NCBI GenBank assembly: GCA_002328585.1
Contig: DCUV01000045.1
Span: forward strand, 1 to 16,045
Source: Spirochaetia bacterium UBA2205
GTDB lineage: Bacteria; Spirochaetota; UBA4802; UB4802
Reading direction: 5' to 3'
DNA: 16,045 nt
Shown here: piece by piece, positions 1 to 7,432 of the stretch
Position numbering within the stretch: the first letter of the stretch is position 1
Layout of the letters: each line of letters opens with the position of its first letter
Notes under the pieces: model-generated
What the model saw: the letters and a program-made list of their open reading frames with translations, nothing else
Told to the model about the DNA's origin: nothing
Database searches by the model: none
Position numbers and translations under genes: made by a program

Positions 1-53
1 CCTCTTTTGTTTTGTGTGCTAACTATCAAAAGAAGAGTAAACTTATTGGCAGT

Positions 54-79
54 CAACCCTTCTTTTTCAAAAAGGGTTG
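54..79. repeat. Inverted repeat (8-bp stem) upstream of nadA
   Basis: CAACCCTT at 54-61 is repeated as its reverse complement AAGGGTTG at 72-79, with a 10-base T/A-rich loop that could extend the pairing by about three pairs past one unpaired base. No T-tract follows on either strand, so it is not a textbook intrinsic terminator. It may end an upstream transcript or lie in the nadA leader. I see no other structure in bases 1-193 and no recognisable NAD-responsive riboswitch. Confidence 0.4.
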
Positions 80-178
80 CACTTGTGACTTGAATCCAAG
101 TTATGAAACAATAATGTAATTGCTTAAAATAAACAATTTGGTTTCATGTTTAAAATTGTCTTTATATATGCTACAGTC

Positions 179-185
179 AAGAGGA
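179..185 (+). promoter_or_regulatory. Ribosome binding site deciding the nadA start
   Basis: AAGAGGA lies 8 bases before the ATG at 194. The longer open frame beginning at 146 has no such site, and its extra 16 residues are not part of the NadA fold, so this site favours 194 as the start. Confidence 0.7.
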
Positions 186-193
186 ATGTAAAA

Positions 194-1093
194 ATGAAGC
201 TTGAAGAAACGATTGCTAAATTAAAAAAGGAAAAGAATGCATTAATCCTTGCACATAATTATCAAAATCCTGATGTCCAGGATATTGCTGATTATACTGG
301 TGATTCACTGGAGCTATCACGCATAGCAGCAAAAAATGATGCTGATATCATTGTATTCTGTGGCGTACATTTTATGGCCGAGTCTGCCTTTATACTGTCA
401 CCACAAAAAAAAGTTATTTTACCGGATAGCAGTGCAGGTTGTCCAATGGCTGATATGGCAGATGTTGATTCTATTCTTGAAATGAAAAAGAAATATCCTG
501 AGGCTGCTATCGTTACATACATAAATTCATCAGCCGCTGTTAAAGCTGCATCAGATATATGTGTTACCTCATCAAATGCTGTTTCAATTGTAAATAAACT
601 TAATGAAGAAACAATACTATTTGTACCTGACAAAAATTTGGCTCATTATGTGCAACGCTTTACTAATAAAAAGATTATACCATGGGATGGTTTTTGTCCT
701 ACACATGAAAAGTTTACAAAAGAAGACTTGATAGCTATTAAAAATCAATTACCGGATGCGTATGTCATGGTCCATCCTGAATGCAGGCAGGAGGTAATTG
801 ATTTAGCTGATAACACTTTGTCAACCGGCCAGATGGTTAATTATATTAGTCATATTTATCATAAACAGATAATTGTTGGCACCGAAAAAGGCATGTTGCA
901 TAAATTAAAAAAAATATCGCCAGAAAAAGAATTTATTCTTGCATCACCAGATTTTATATGTCCAAATATGAAAAAGATTTCATTAGAAAAAATTTTACAT
1001 GCTTTAATTAATGAAGAACCGATAGTATCAGTGCAGGAAGATATCAGGGTAAAAGCTTTACAATCGCTGCAACGTATGTTAGAATTATCCTGA
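194..1093 (+). CDS. nadA: Quinolinate synthase NadA
   Basis: Quinolinate synthase condenses iminoaspartate with dihydroxyacetone phosphate to give quinolinate, the second step of de novo NAD synthesis, using an oxygen-sensitive [4Fe-4S] cluster in the cytoplasm. The 299-residue product is the short form typical of thermophiles and anaerobes (the Thermotoga enzyme is almost the same length). The three expected cluster cysteines are visible: C83 in AGCPMAD, C168 in WDGFCPTHE and C256 in FICPNMK. Other family landmarks are LAHNYQ near residue 19, GDSLELS near 36-42 and HPEC at 194-197. An upstream ATG at 146 is open in frame but lacks a ribosome binding site. The iminoaspartate source (NadB or aspartate dehydrogenase) and NadC are not in the window. 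The next gene starts one base after the stop, so the two are probably co-transcribed. Confidence 0.96.
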   Translation: MKLEETIAKLKKEKNALILAHNYQNPDVQDIADYTGDSLELSRIAAKNDADIIVFCGVHFMAESAFILSPQKKVILPDSSAGCPMADMADVDSILEMKKKYPEAAIVTYINSSAAVKAASDICVTSSNAVSIVNKLNEETILFVPDKNLAHYVQRFTNKKIIPWDGFCPTHEKFTKEDLIAIKNQLPDAYVMVHPECRQEVIDLADNTLSTGQMVNYISHIYHKQIIVGTEKGMLHKLKKISPEKEFILASPDFICPNMKKISLEKILHALINEEPIVSVQEDIRVKALQSLQRMLELS

Positions 1094-1094
1094 A

Positions 1095-2195
1095 ATGTGG
1101 AAGAGGCATGCTTTGGAAACCTTAGAATTTAATGAAGAAGTACAAAAATTAAGAGAAAAAACGTTTAACAAAGAATTTAGAGATCTGGTAGCTAAAGTTG
1201 TTACAAAATCAACATCAGGTACAATTGATACCCCTGAAAAGTTATTGGATCTTTTTCACCAATTATATTACATTGTTTTAAGTAAATCTTTTAACAATTC
1301 TGTACAATTTGTTGATGTAGATTCATATATTGAAAATAATCCTCAGCATCCTGGTGAGATAGTGTCTTCAAAATTAATGTCTTTAGGTTTTGTTGAAAAC
1401 CTTATTCTGCAGTATGATTTTATAAACACCTATTTTGGTATTGTAACCAATTCTGTTAAGGGAAACTTTTTTTCAGAATTTTATTTATTACCTTCAGATA
1501 CTATTTATAATGATATAATTACACAATCTGAAGGCATCCTTATATCATATAAATCTATAAGAGATGATCATTTATATTCAAAGAGACTTGGCTATTTACC
1601 TGATACTAATTTTCATTTATGGATTTTTTCAACATATCATCTGGTAAAAAAGGTTATATCGGTTTTAAATATTACCATACCGGCTGCACTTGAATTGTGG
1701 TGTCCTATAATTATGGTTAAGGTTCATGAAAAGTTTAGCATAACATCCCGGTTATTGAATGAAATTTATTATGCAACTACTGTTCCTATAATGACTTTAC
1801 TTGAATCATATATAATTATGAATAAAAGTTCATTGCTTTTATCATCAAATTATTTTCATGAAGTATATAAAGTTTTTGAAAATTATTTTTATGTATCAAA
1901 ATCAGAAAAATATACAAAATATTTTATATTGAAGTCAAAATGTGAAAATCATATAATTTATTGTCTTTTCAGATATTTATCACAAAAATATAAAGATAAA
2001 AAATCTTTTTCCACAATTAATTTCCGCCCGATGATTGGTTTAATAATTTTGTTTTTAACAGATGAAGATGAAAAACTTGTGAGTGAAGCTAAAAATCTTG
2101 TTTCAGTATTAAATGATTACTTAGAACTTGCAATAATAGATAAATATATGATCAAAAATGCAGTTCAATTATATAGATATATTATTGAAACTTAA
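1095..2195 (+). CDS. Hypothetical protein, unknown function, downstream of nadA
   Basis: A 366-residue protein I do not recognise. It is rich in Ile, Leu, Tyr, Lys and Ser and looks mainly alpha-helical. It has no signal peptide, no convincing membrane segment and no nucleotide-binding or catalytic motif that I can name. The first ATG lies one base after the nadA stop without a good ribosome binding site. A TTG at 1113, preceded by AAGAGG at 1101-1106, is an alternative start that would remove six residues. The coupling to nadA implies co-transcription but not a shared pathway. The DNA is strikingly AT-rich (8 G/C in the 60 bases 1861-1920), which could mean relaxed selection or acquisition. 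The frame is intact throughout and the protein reads as a real soluble protein. Confidence 0.75.
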   Translation: MWKRHALETLEFNEEVQKLREKTFNKEFRDLVAKVVTKSTSGTIDTPEKLLDLFHQLYYIVLSKSFNNSVQFVDVDSYIENNPQHPGEIVSSKLMSLGFVENLILQYDFINTYFGIVTNSVKGNFFSEFYLLPSDTIYNDIITQSEGILISYKSIRDDHLYSKRLGYLPDTNFHLWIFSTYHLVKKVISVLNITIPAALELWCPIIMVKVHEKFSITSRLLNEIYYATTVPIMTLLESYIIMNKSSLLLSSNYFHEVYKVFENYFYVSKSEKYTKYFILKSKCENHIIYCLFRYLSQKYKDKKSFSTINFRPMIGLIILFLTDEDEKLVSEAKNLVSVLNDYLELAIIDKYMIKNAVQLYRYIIET

Positions 2196-2326
2196 ACAAA
2201 TTAATTATTATATTGATATTTCAAAATGTACTTGAATAAAAAACCATTTTGTTTTTATATTTCTTTTAATAGTATCTGATATATACCGATGATGTAATAA
2301 ATAATATTAAAATTTTTTATTATACA

Positions 2327-3184
2327 ATGTTGGTAAAAATTGATCAATTACAAATGGTTTTTGACAATAATTCAGGATGCATTTGTAGACTGTTGGAAAG
2401 CTATAACGTAAAGGGAAAAAAATATCAAGAATCCGATCAAATTTATATTGATGATATTAATCTTTTTGCCCAGGCTGGGATTGATACTGTTGATATTAAA
2501 TATGATGAAATAATCTACAGCTATTTTTCTACATTATATCCAGCAGAATTTCGTATTCAATATTCTTCGGCTGATTTTTTTGCTTTTGACAGGAAATTAG
2601 AAACATTAGAGCGAATAAGTACACTTTCAAAACGTAAACGCTATTTGATATGTATTGGTGATATATATGCATATGATCAGCATTCGGGAAAACGAATTAT
2701 AGTGTTTCGACATAATGATAGTATTGATTATAAACAATGGAATCAGGTAAAAAGGCTGATTGATCGTAGTAAAAGATTGTATTATAGAAACTCGGAAAAT
2801 GGCATAATTATTTTTGTTAATTTACAACCTCATGCAGATTCAAGTTATATCGAACGTTTTAAAAAAAATACTGATCTGGTTAGTGCGATAGTTTCGAGAA
2901 AGAAAGATTGTAAAATTGAGATATCACCAGATTTTTTAACTACAGAAGATGTTTATACCATTAATAATCCTAACGATCTTCTGTCATTTTATCAAAAGTC
3001 GAATGCGCGTCTTATTATTATTGGTGAATCATTAAATGATGATTATAGAAAAGCATTGATAAAGGTTAGGGATTATGATAAATTTGCAAGGATGATGGTT
3101 GTCCCCAATATTGATCTGAGAAATGTTGATCATTTTTTATTACAGGTACAAATGGTCTATAATTCTGACCGATGGACTGAATAA
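2327..3184 (+). CDS. Hypothetical protein, unknown function
   Basis: A 285-residue soluble protein that I cannot assign. It appears to have an N-terminal half (about 1-140) and a C-terminal half (about 150-285) with alternating hydrophobic strands such as KRYLICIGDIYAY near 104-116, GIIIFVNLQ near 158-166 and ARLIIIGES near 227-235, suggesting alpha/beta folding. No catalytic motif, signal peptide or membrane span is apparent. A 131-base AT-rich gap separates it from the preceding gene. No Shine-Dalgarno sequence precedes its ATG, so the start is the least certain part. The next gene follows after 22 bases with its own good ribosome binding site, so the two are likely one transcript. Confidence 0.7.
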   Translation: MLVKIDQLQMVFDNNSGCICRLLESYNVKGKKYQESDQIYIDDINLFAQAGIDTVDIKYDEIIYSYFSTLYPAEFRIQYSSADFFAFDRKLETLERISTLSKRKRYLICIGDIYAYDQHSGKRIIVFRHNDSIDYKQWNQVKRLIDRSKRLYYRNSENGIIIFVNLQPHADSSYIERFKKNTDLVSAIVSRKKDCKIEISPDFLTTEDVYTINNPNDLLSFYQKSNARLIIIGESLNDDYRKALIKVRDYDKFARMMVVPNIDLRNVDHFLLQVQMVYNSDRWTE

Positions 3185-3192
3185 TTAAGAAA

Positions 3193-3199
3193 AGAAGGA
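3193..3199 (+). promoter_or_regulatory. Ribosome binding site supporting a GTG start
   Basis: AGAAGGA lies 7 bases before the GTG at 3207. There is no competing in-frame ATG with a comparable site, so GTG is taken as the initiation codon of the following gene. Confidence 0.7.
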
Positions 3200-3206
3200 A
3201 TAATTT

Positions 3207-4127
3207 GTGAAAAAACCTAAAAAAAAATCACTATTAAAATATTTTGAACCTGTTGAATCTGGAAAATCATTAACCGAAAATTTTGGATCGCTTGATTTGG
3301 AAGGAAGTTTTGGCTATTTTGCACTAAGTGCTCAGAATAAAAGTTTGTTTTTAAATAGATTATCTGTTGATCTTCTCTATGAAATGATGAAAAAAGTTGG
3401 ATTGATGGATCACCTGAAAAAAATTGGATTTTACAATATTAAGCTTGAAATTGATAAAGATGATGCTCAAATACACTATTTAAAAATATATTATGATACA
3501 ATAGATCCAGATCATTTGCTCATAGATTTAAGAGTTTCTGAATCAAGATTTATTCCTGAAAAAAGATTTTGTGAAGAGTATAACGCACCCATGTTTATGG
3601 ATATGGTGGTAATTGAGTGGTTATCCGCACAAAATCCAAAATCAGATTTTGATACTTCCAAACCTCAACTTCCCGGACAATCTATGCCGGGTTTGGGTAG
3701 TTTAAACTATATGATGGAATTGATGTATATTGTTGGTGAACAGGTGGTAAAAGATGGATTTATGGATGTACCAGATCATTTTCATGGTGCAGTGATGTAT
3801 GCAAAAAAATTTAAATTCTTTAATCCAAGTCATGAAGCAATTTTACGAGCTATACTAAGAGATATAAAGGGTTATTCATTATATGATATGTCATGGGGGA
3901 TGATTACAGGAACTATAATAGATAAAACTACCAATATACCCCAAGTATATGATCCATCAGAACAAATATTCCCTGTCTCTCAACGCATGAAAGAATACTA
4001 TAATTCAAAAAAATATAAAGAAAAGTATAAAAAAATATATGAATCAAAAAAATATTATTTTGATTACAATAAAATGTGTCAGCTTAGAGAAAAAATACTT
4101 AAAGAAACAAAATGTGATGAACTATAA
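3207..4127 (+). CDS. Uncharacterised protein with LPGQ...PGLG motif, possible GNAT-like fold
   Basis: A 306-residue cytosolic protein starting at GTG. A basic N-terminus (KKPKKKS) is followed by a conserved-looking core. The stretch from about residue 151 to 210 runs LPGQSMPGLG, then a helix, then VPDHFHGAVMYAKKFKFF. That order (a Q-x-x-G-x-G turn, a helix, then an A-x-x-Y-x-K-F-x-F end) resembles the acetyl-CoA-binding half of GNAT acyltransferases. This is inference from pattern only. I recall similar LPGQ..PGLG proteins of unknown function in other bacteria. The C-terminal tail, about 262-306, is Lys/Tyr-rich and charged and probably helical. The gene lies 22 bases after the preceding unknown gene. 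Its TAA directly abuts the stop of the convergent acyl-CoA ligase gene, leaving no space for a terminator. Confidence 0.72.
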   Translation: MKKPKKKSLLKYFEPVESGKSLTENFGSLDLEGSFGYFALSAQNKSLFLNRLSVDLLYEMMKKVGLMDHLKKIGFYNIKLEIDKDDAQIHYLKIYYDTIDPDHLLIDLRVSESRFIPEKRFCEEYNAPMFMDMVVIEWLSAQNPKSDFDTSKPQLPGQSMPGLGSLNYMMELMYIVGEQVVKDGFMDVPDHFHGAVMYAKKFKFFNPSHEAILRAILRDIKGYSLYDMSWGMITGTIIDKTTNIPQVYDPSEQIFPVSQRMKEYYNSKKYKEKYKKIYESKKYYFDYNKMCQLREKILKETKCDEL

Positions 4128-5804
4128 TTAATTCATTTTCCTCATTTCTTCTTCTCGCAAAACTTTTCTCAATATTTTGCCAACATTACTTTTAGGTAGT
4201 TCAGATCGAAATTCTACCATGGTTGGTAATTTATATTTTGCTAATTTTTTGATGCAAAAATCAATTATGTCTTTCTCAGTGGCAGTTTCACCTTCTTTAA
4301 GAACAATAAAAGCTTTTATCTGTTCACCTCGAGTTGGATGAGGTACCCCTATACAACATGCATCAAGTATTTTAGGATGTGTATACAATACTTCATCAAT
4401 TTCACGTGGATAAACATTATATCCACCAGAAATAATCATATCCTTTTTTCTATCTACTATAAAGAAATATCCATCCTCATCCATAGTGGCGATATCTCCA
4501 GTATAGAGCCAACCATTTCTTATTGCTTGCGCTGTTTCATCAGGTCTATTCCAGTAACCTTTCATTATTTGTGGCCCTCTTATGATCATCTCACCGGGTT
4601 CACCTTGAGGAACATCATTCTCGCCTGTTTCAAGATCTACCAATCTAACTTCAGTACCTGGATACGGTATGCCAATACTGCCAGTTTTTTGTACTGTTCC
4701 ATAAGGATTAGAATGTGTTACAGGAGAAGCTTCAGTAAGGCCAAATCCTTCATTAATATGAATACCAGTTTTTGCTTCATAGGCCTTAATAACCTCTACT
4801 GGCAAGGGAGCGCTTCCACTCATTAATCTTTCGATACATGATAGGTCAAGTTTTTGAAAATCAGGATGATTGAGCATACCTATATACATAGCTGGTACTA
4901 AACAAGCTATATGAGGTCTATATTTCTGGATGATTTCAATAAGTGATTCAGGAGTTGGTCGTGCTGTTAATATGGTTTTAAATCCATCATAAATATTCAA
5001 ATTCATGACAGTAGATAAACCGTATACATGGAAAAATGGCAAAGCGCCTACCATTGTTTTTTCATCACCTCTATGAATAGATGTATCCCATGCATCTATC
5101 TGTTGTAATTGTTTTGTTAAATTACTATGAGTGAGAATAGCACCTTTTGAAGCACCTGTAGTTCCACCAGTATACTGGAGTTGTGCAATATCTTCATGTA
5201 TAACTTTTATTGCAGGCGGATTAGGATTATACTTTTTCATTAAATCATTCCATTTGTAAACATTATCAGCAACTTTTGGTTCAACCGATAAAACAGTATC
5301 AGGATTAACTGAGGAAGGCAAATAGTCACGGAATGAAACACAAACAATTTGATTGATCTTTGTTTTTGGTCTTAAATCAATGATTGTATTACTAAAAAGA
5401 TCAAGCGTAACAACAACTTCAGCGCCAGAATCATTAAACTGGAATTCAAGCTCTGCGGGTGAGTAGAGAGGATTATGCATAACCACAATTCCACCTATTT
5501 TTATAATAGCATAATATGCAGCAACGCATTGAAAAATATTTGGTAGATGGATGGCTACTCTATCTCCTTTATTAATTCCAAAATCAGATAAACATGTAGC
5601 AAAGCGATAGACAATATCTCCAAGCTCTTTATATGTCATTTCATATCCCTGCGATACGTAGGCAATCCTATTGGGATATTTTTTTATAGCTTCATCAAAA
5701 TAATCGTTTAGTGAACAATCCACAAAATTAACAAATTCAGGAACTCCCTCATCATAGAACTTTAGCCATGGCTTTTGCTGATACGAAATATTTTTTTTAC
5801 CCAT
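4128..5804 (-). CDS. Long-chain acyl-CoA ligase (AMP-forming), FadD-like
   Basis: An adenylate-forming enzyme that activates fatty acids with ATP and CoA to acyl-CoA, feeding beta-oxidation or lipid synthesis. At 558 residues it has normal bacterial FadD length. The ANL signatures are intact: the phosphate loop YTGGTTGASKG at 211-221, GFGLTEASP at 353-361, YTGD at 434-437, the hinge DRKKDMI at 451-457, and the C-terminal catalytic lysine K543 in PKSNVGKILRK. No carrier domain is attached, so it is a stand-alone ligase. It could also act on aryl or branched acids; chain length cannot be read from sequence. The start is firm: AAAGGAGGA (5820-5812) lies 7 bases upstream of the ATG. Its stop abuts the stop of the convergent gene. 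It lies downstream of a small membrane-protein gene on the same strand, but a strong hairpin separates them. Confidence 0.93.
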   Translation of the reverse strand: MGKKNISYQQKPWLKFYDEGVPEFVNFVDCSLNDYFDEAIKKYPNRIAYVSQGYEMTYKELGDIVYRFATCLSDFGINKGDRVAIHLPNIFQCVAAYYAIIKIGGIVVMHNPLYSPAELEFQFNDSGAEVVVTLDLFSNTIIDLRPKTKINQIVCVSFRDYLPSSVNPDTVLSVEPKVADNVYKWNDLMKKYNPNPPAIKVIHEDIAQLQYTGGTTGASKGAILTHSNLTKQLQQIDAWDTSIHRGDEKTMVGALPFFHVYGLSTVMNLNIYDGFKTILTARPTPESLIEIIQKYRPHIACLVPAMYIGMLNHPDFQKLDLSCIERLMSGSAPLPVEVIKAYEAKTGIHINEGFGLTEASPVTHSNPYGTVQKTGSIGIPYPGTEVRLVDLETGENDVPQGEPGEMIIRGPQIMKGYWNRPDETAQAIRNGWLYTGDIATMDEDGYFFIVDRKKDMIISGGYNVYPREIDEVLYTHPKILDACCIGVPHPTRGEQIKAFIVLKEGETATEKDIIDFCIKKLAKYKLPTMVEFRSELPKSNVGKILRKVLREEEMRKMN

Positions 5805-5839
5805 TTTACTTTCCTCCTTTTTTAATCATGTAGGTTAGT

Positions 5840-5866
5840 ATTTTATGTATGATTTATGGTTGGCAA
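5840..5866 (-). promoter_or_regulatory. Possible promoter of the acyl-CoA ligase gene
   Basis: On the minus strand TTGCCA (5866-5861) and TAAAAT (5845-5840) sit 15 bases apart, about 36 bases before the start codon and downstream of the hairpin at 5893-5928. The spacing is shorter than the usual 16-18, so this is only a candidate. Confidence 0.25.
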
Positions 5867-5892
5867 TAGAACTATGCGTTGTTTTAGTTTAT

Positions 5893-5928
5893 GGGCACTT
5901 TATAGATTTTGAGAAATATAAAGTGCCC
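5893..5928 (-). terminator. Perfect 12-bp hairpin, possible terminator
   Basis: GGGCACTTTATA at 5893-5904 and TATAAAGTGCCC at 5917-5928 form a perfect 12-bp stem around a 12-base loop. It starts 21 bases after the stop of the small membrane-protein gene on the minus strand, the right place for a terminator. The usual T-tract is missing after either arm. It may be a factor-dependent terminator, an RNA-stabilising 3' hairpin, or a dispersed intergenic repeat. Confidence 0.5.
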
Positions 5929-5949
5929 GGAGAACAAATTGAATTACAG

Positions 5950-6447
5950 TTATTTTGAAGCAGCCAATTTCATGAGAGTTTTAACAATACCTAATATTGC
6001 AAGTATAAATATGCCTCCACCTAATACTAAAACAGCAGCTAATACAAATGGATTTACTGGATTGGGAACTGTCATATAGGTAGCAGTAAAAAGAAACGCC
6101 ATAAACGCATAATTATTAAAAAGAAATGGAATAACTTCACCAAGCGCTACTATACAATATACAAAGATTACTATAAATATTAATGTGCCTATAAATTGAT
6201 CCAATCCTAATCCCATCAATGCAACTATGGCAAGTCTTGCTACAATAATCATTAATATACCAAACGCACCGCCAACCAGCATATTAGGAGCTTGTTTTTT
6301 ATCCATGTTTGCCATGAAAAAGAAGATCATGATCAAGTATGCCGGCCACGACGGAACATGTAGTAGATGGAAAACTATTTCTCCAATCGCAATTACAATT
6401 ATAAGAAATAGCCCAAAAATTAATCTGCTTTTATCTAACGTGGCCAT
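5950..6447 (-). CDS. Small integral membrane protein, unknown function (DUF1097-like?)
   Basis: A 165-residue, very hydrophobic protein with about five membrane segments (roughly 9-26, 32-47, 56-77, 83-105, 109-130 and 133-158, some of which may be re-entrant). It has few charged residues and a short charged loop MDKKQ near 48-52. Its size and layout, with a short aromatic loop VPSWPAY near 31-37 followed by a hydrophobic hairpin, remind me of the DUF1097 family of inner-membrane proteins, but this assignment is tentative and no function follows from it. The start is well supported: TGGAGG (6460-6455) lies 7 bases before the ATG. It is transcribed divergently from the sirtuin operon and has its own candidate promoter. 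A hairpin follows its stop. Confidence 0.8.
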   Translation of the reverse strand: MATLDKSRLIFGLFLIIVIAIGEIVFHLLHVPSWPAYLIMIFFFMANMDKKQAPNMLVGGAFGILMIIVARLAIVALMGLGLDQFIGTLIFIVIFVYCIVALGEVIPFLFNNYAFMAFLFTATYMTVPNPVNPFVLAAVLVLGGGIFILAILGIVKTLMKLAASK

Positions 6448-6494
6448 AAAAAAACCTCCATTTATTATATTTATTATATTTAATTATTATATAC

Positions 6495-6523
6495 ACATTA
6501 AGGTAATGGATAGTTATTGTCAA
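6495..6523 (-). promoter_or_regulatory. Candidate promoter for the small membrane-protein gene
   Basis: On the minus strand a perfect -35 hexamer TTGACA (6523-6518) is followed after 17 bases by TAATGT (6500-6495), a weak -10. A perfect TATAAT (6491-6486) lies 26 bases from the -35, too far to pair with it but able to act alone. The pair is 48 bases upstream of the ATG at 6447. Confidence 0.4.
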
Positions 6524-6530
6524 GTAAAAT

Positions 6531-6550
6531 ATTAATGTATGACCATTAAT
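6531..6550. promoter_or_regulatory. Dyad ATTAATG-6-CATTAAT between divergent genes, possible operator
   Basis: A perfect 7-bp inverted repeat with a 6-base spacer lies in the 232-base divergent region, just upstream of the minus-strand TTGACA and of the candidate sirtuin promoter. Position and symmetry suit a dimeric regulator. In DNA this AT-rich a chance dyad is quite possible. Confidence 0.3.
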
Positions 6551-6567
6551 TTATACTATGCAAAAAT

Positions 6568-6576
6568 TGGTATGAT
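6568..6576 (+). promoter_or_regulatory. Candidate extended -10 promoter for the sirtuin-mutL-coaC-coaB operon
   Basis: TGGTATGAT contains a TGn extension and a -10 with one mismatch to TATAAT. No good -35 lies at the standard distance. If used, transcription would start near 6583, giving a leader of about 97 bases. The rest of the 232-base divergent region is featureless AT-rich sequence. Confidence 0.3.
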
Positions 6577-6679
6577 ATACAAATTTAAAAAATTACTTGC
6601 CAATATACAGTAATTGTATTTTCTTTATTATCATATTGTAAAATTATGAACCAAAATTATTAAAAGGTACTACCATTGT

Positions 6680-7423
6680 ATGAATGATTTAATATTAACA
6701 GCAGCAAAAATTGTAAAAGAATCTATATCGACAATTGCACTAACCGGCGCTGGAATCTCTGTTGAAAGCGGTATACCGGATTTTAGAAGTGCAGGTGGAT
6801 TATGGACCCGATATAATCCATCAGAATATGCACACATTGATGGATTTAGACATAATCCGCGTAAAATATGGAGAATGATATTTGAATTGAGAGATATGAC
6901 AAAAAATGCACAACCAAACCCTGCTCACATTGCACTTGCGCAGTTGGAAAAAATGGGATTATTAAAAGCTGTTATAACTCAAAATATTGATAACCTTCAC
7001 CAGAGAGCTGGAAATATAAAAGTTGTTGAGTTCCATGGAAATTCTGAACGTTTACAATGCATTTATTGTGGAGCTGAATATCCTGCTGATGAATTTATGA
7101 TTGACGATGAACCACCACATTGCAAAAATTGTGGTGAAATTTTAAAACCAAGCGTTATTTTTTTTGGTGAGATGATTCCTCAAATGGCATTGATGGAATC
7201 ACAAAATTTAGCAAGTGATGCAAAGGTTGTTCTTGTCATTGGAACGTCTGCAGTGGTTTATCCTGCCAGCAGTATCCCACATATAGCCAAAGCTAATGGT
7301 GCGTATATCATTGAATTCAATGTAGAAAAAACAGTTATCTCGCCAACCATTACTGATATCTTTATTCAGGGCAAAGTGGGTGAAACATTACCTGAATTCA
7401 TAGAAGCCATAATGACACTGTAG
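6680..7423 (+). CDS. NAD-dependent protein deacylase, sirtuin (Sir2/CobB family)
   Basis: Sirtuins remove acetyl or related acyl groups from protein lysines using NAD, releasing nicotinamide and O-acyl-ADP-ribose. The 247-residue protein closely follows the Thermotoga Sir2 layout. It has the NAD-binding GAGISVESGIPDFR at 23-36, TQNIDNLHQRAG at 100-111, catalytic H119 in EFHG, a structural zinc site at C127, C130, C148 and C151, VIFFGE at 159-164, and the Rossmann-fold GTS at 188-190. The Tyr of the Tyr-x-x-Arg pair that marks desuccinylase-type (SIRT5/CobB) sirtuins appears to be Phe68 here, with R71 retained, so deacetylation is the more likely activity. The upstream AAAGG (6663-6667) is 12 bases from the ATG, a rather long spacing. 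mutL begins 9 bases after its stop. Confidence 0.95.
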   Translation: MNDLILTAAKIVKESISTIALTGAGISVESGIPDFRSAGGLWTRYNPSEYAHIDGFRHNPRKIWRMIFELRDMTKNAQPNPAHIALAQLEKMGLLKAVITQNIDNLHQRAGNIKVVEFHGNSERLQCIYCGAEYPADEFMIDDEPPHCKNCGEILKPSVIFFGEMIPQMALMESQNLASDAKVVLVIGTSAVVYPASSIPHIAKANGAYIIEFNVEKTVISPTITDIFIQGKVGETLPEFIEAIMTL

Positions 7424-7432
7424 GCTCAATGT

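Noticed and set aside
146..193. N-terminal extension of NadA from ATG 146
   Set aside because: No ribosome binding site before it, while ATG 194 has AAGAGGA at 8 bases and gives the standard 299-residue length.
1..193. NAD-type riboswitch upstream of nadA
   Set aside because: Only a simple 8-bp hairpin is visible, with none of the paired structure expected of a ligand-binding leader.
292..633. 113-codon open frame antisense to nadA
   Set aside because: It lies entirely inside a confidently assigned gene, has low-complexity Ser/Ala-rich translation and no ribosome binding site. It is a reverse-strand shadow.
2321..2326. TATACA immediately before the ATG at 2327 as a -10 box
   Set aside because: It touches the start codon, leaving no room for a transcription start upstream of the gene; AT-rich sequence makes such matches common.
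2196..2326. Specific promoter in the 131-base gap between two unknown genes
   Set aside because: TTGATA at 2213 with ATAAAA 17 bases later can be drawn, but the region is so AT-rich that several equally weak pairs exist.
4338..4826. 162-codon open frame on the plus strand inside the acyl-CoA ligase gene
   Set aside because: It is fully covered by catalytic-domain sequence on the other strand, and its translation has no recognisable fold or start signal.
6680..7423. Class III (desuccinylase-type) sirtuin
   Set aside because: The Tyr of the Tyr-x-x-Arg pair appears to be Phe at the aligned position, and the overall sequence follows the Thermotoga deacetylase type.
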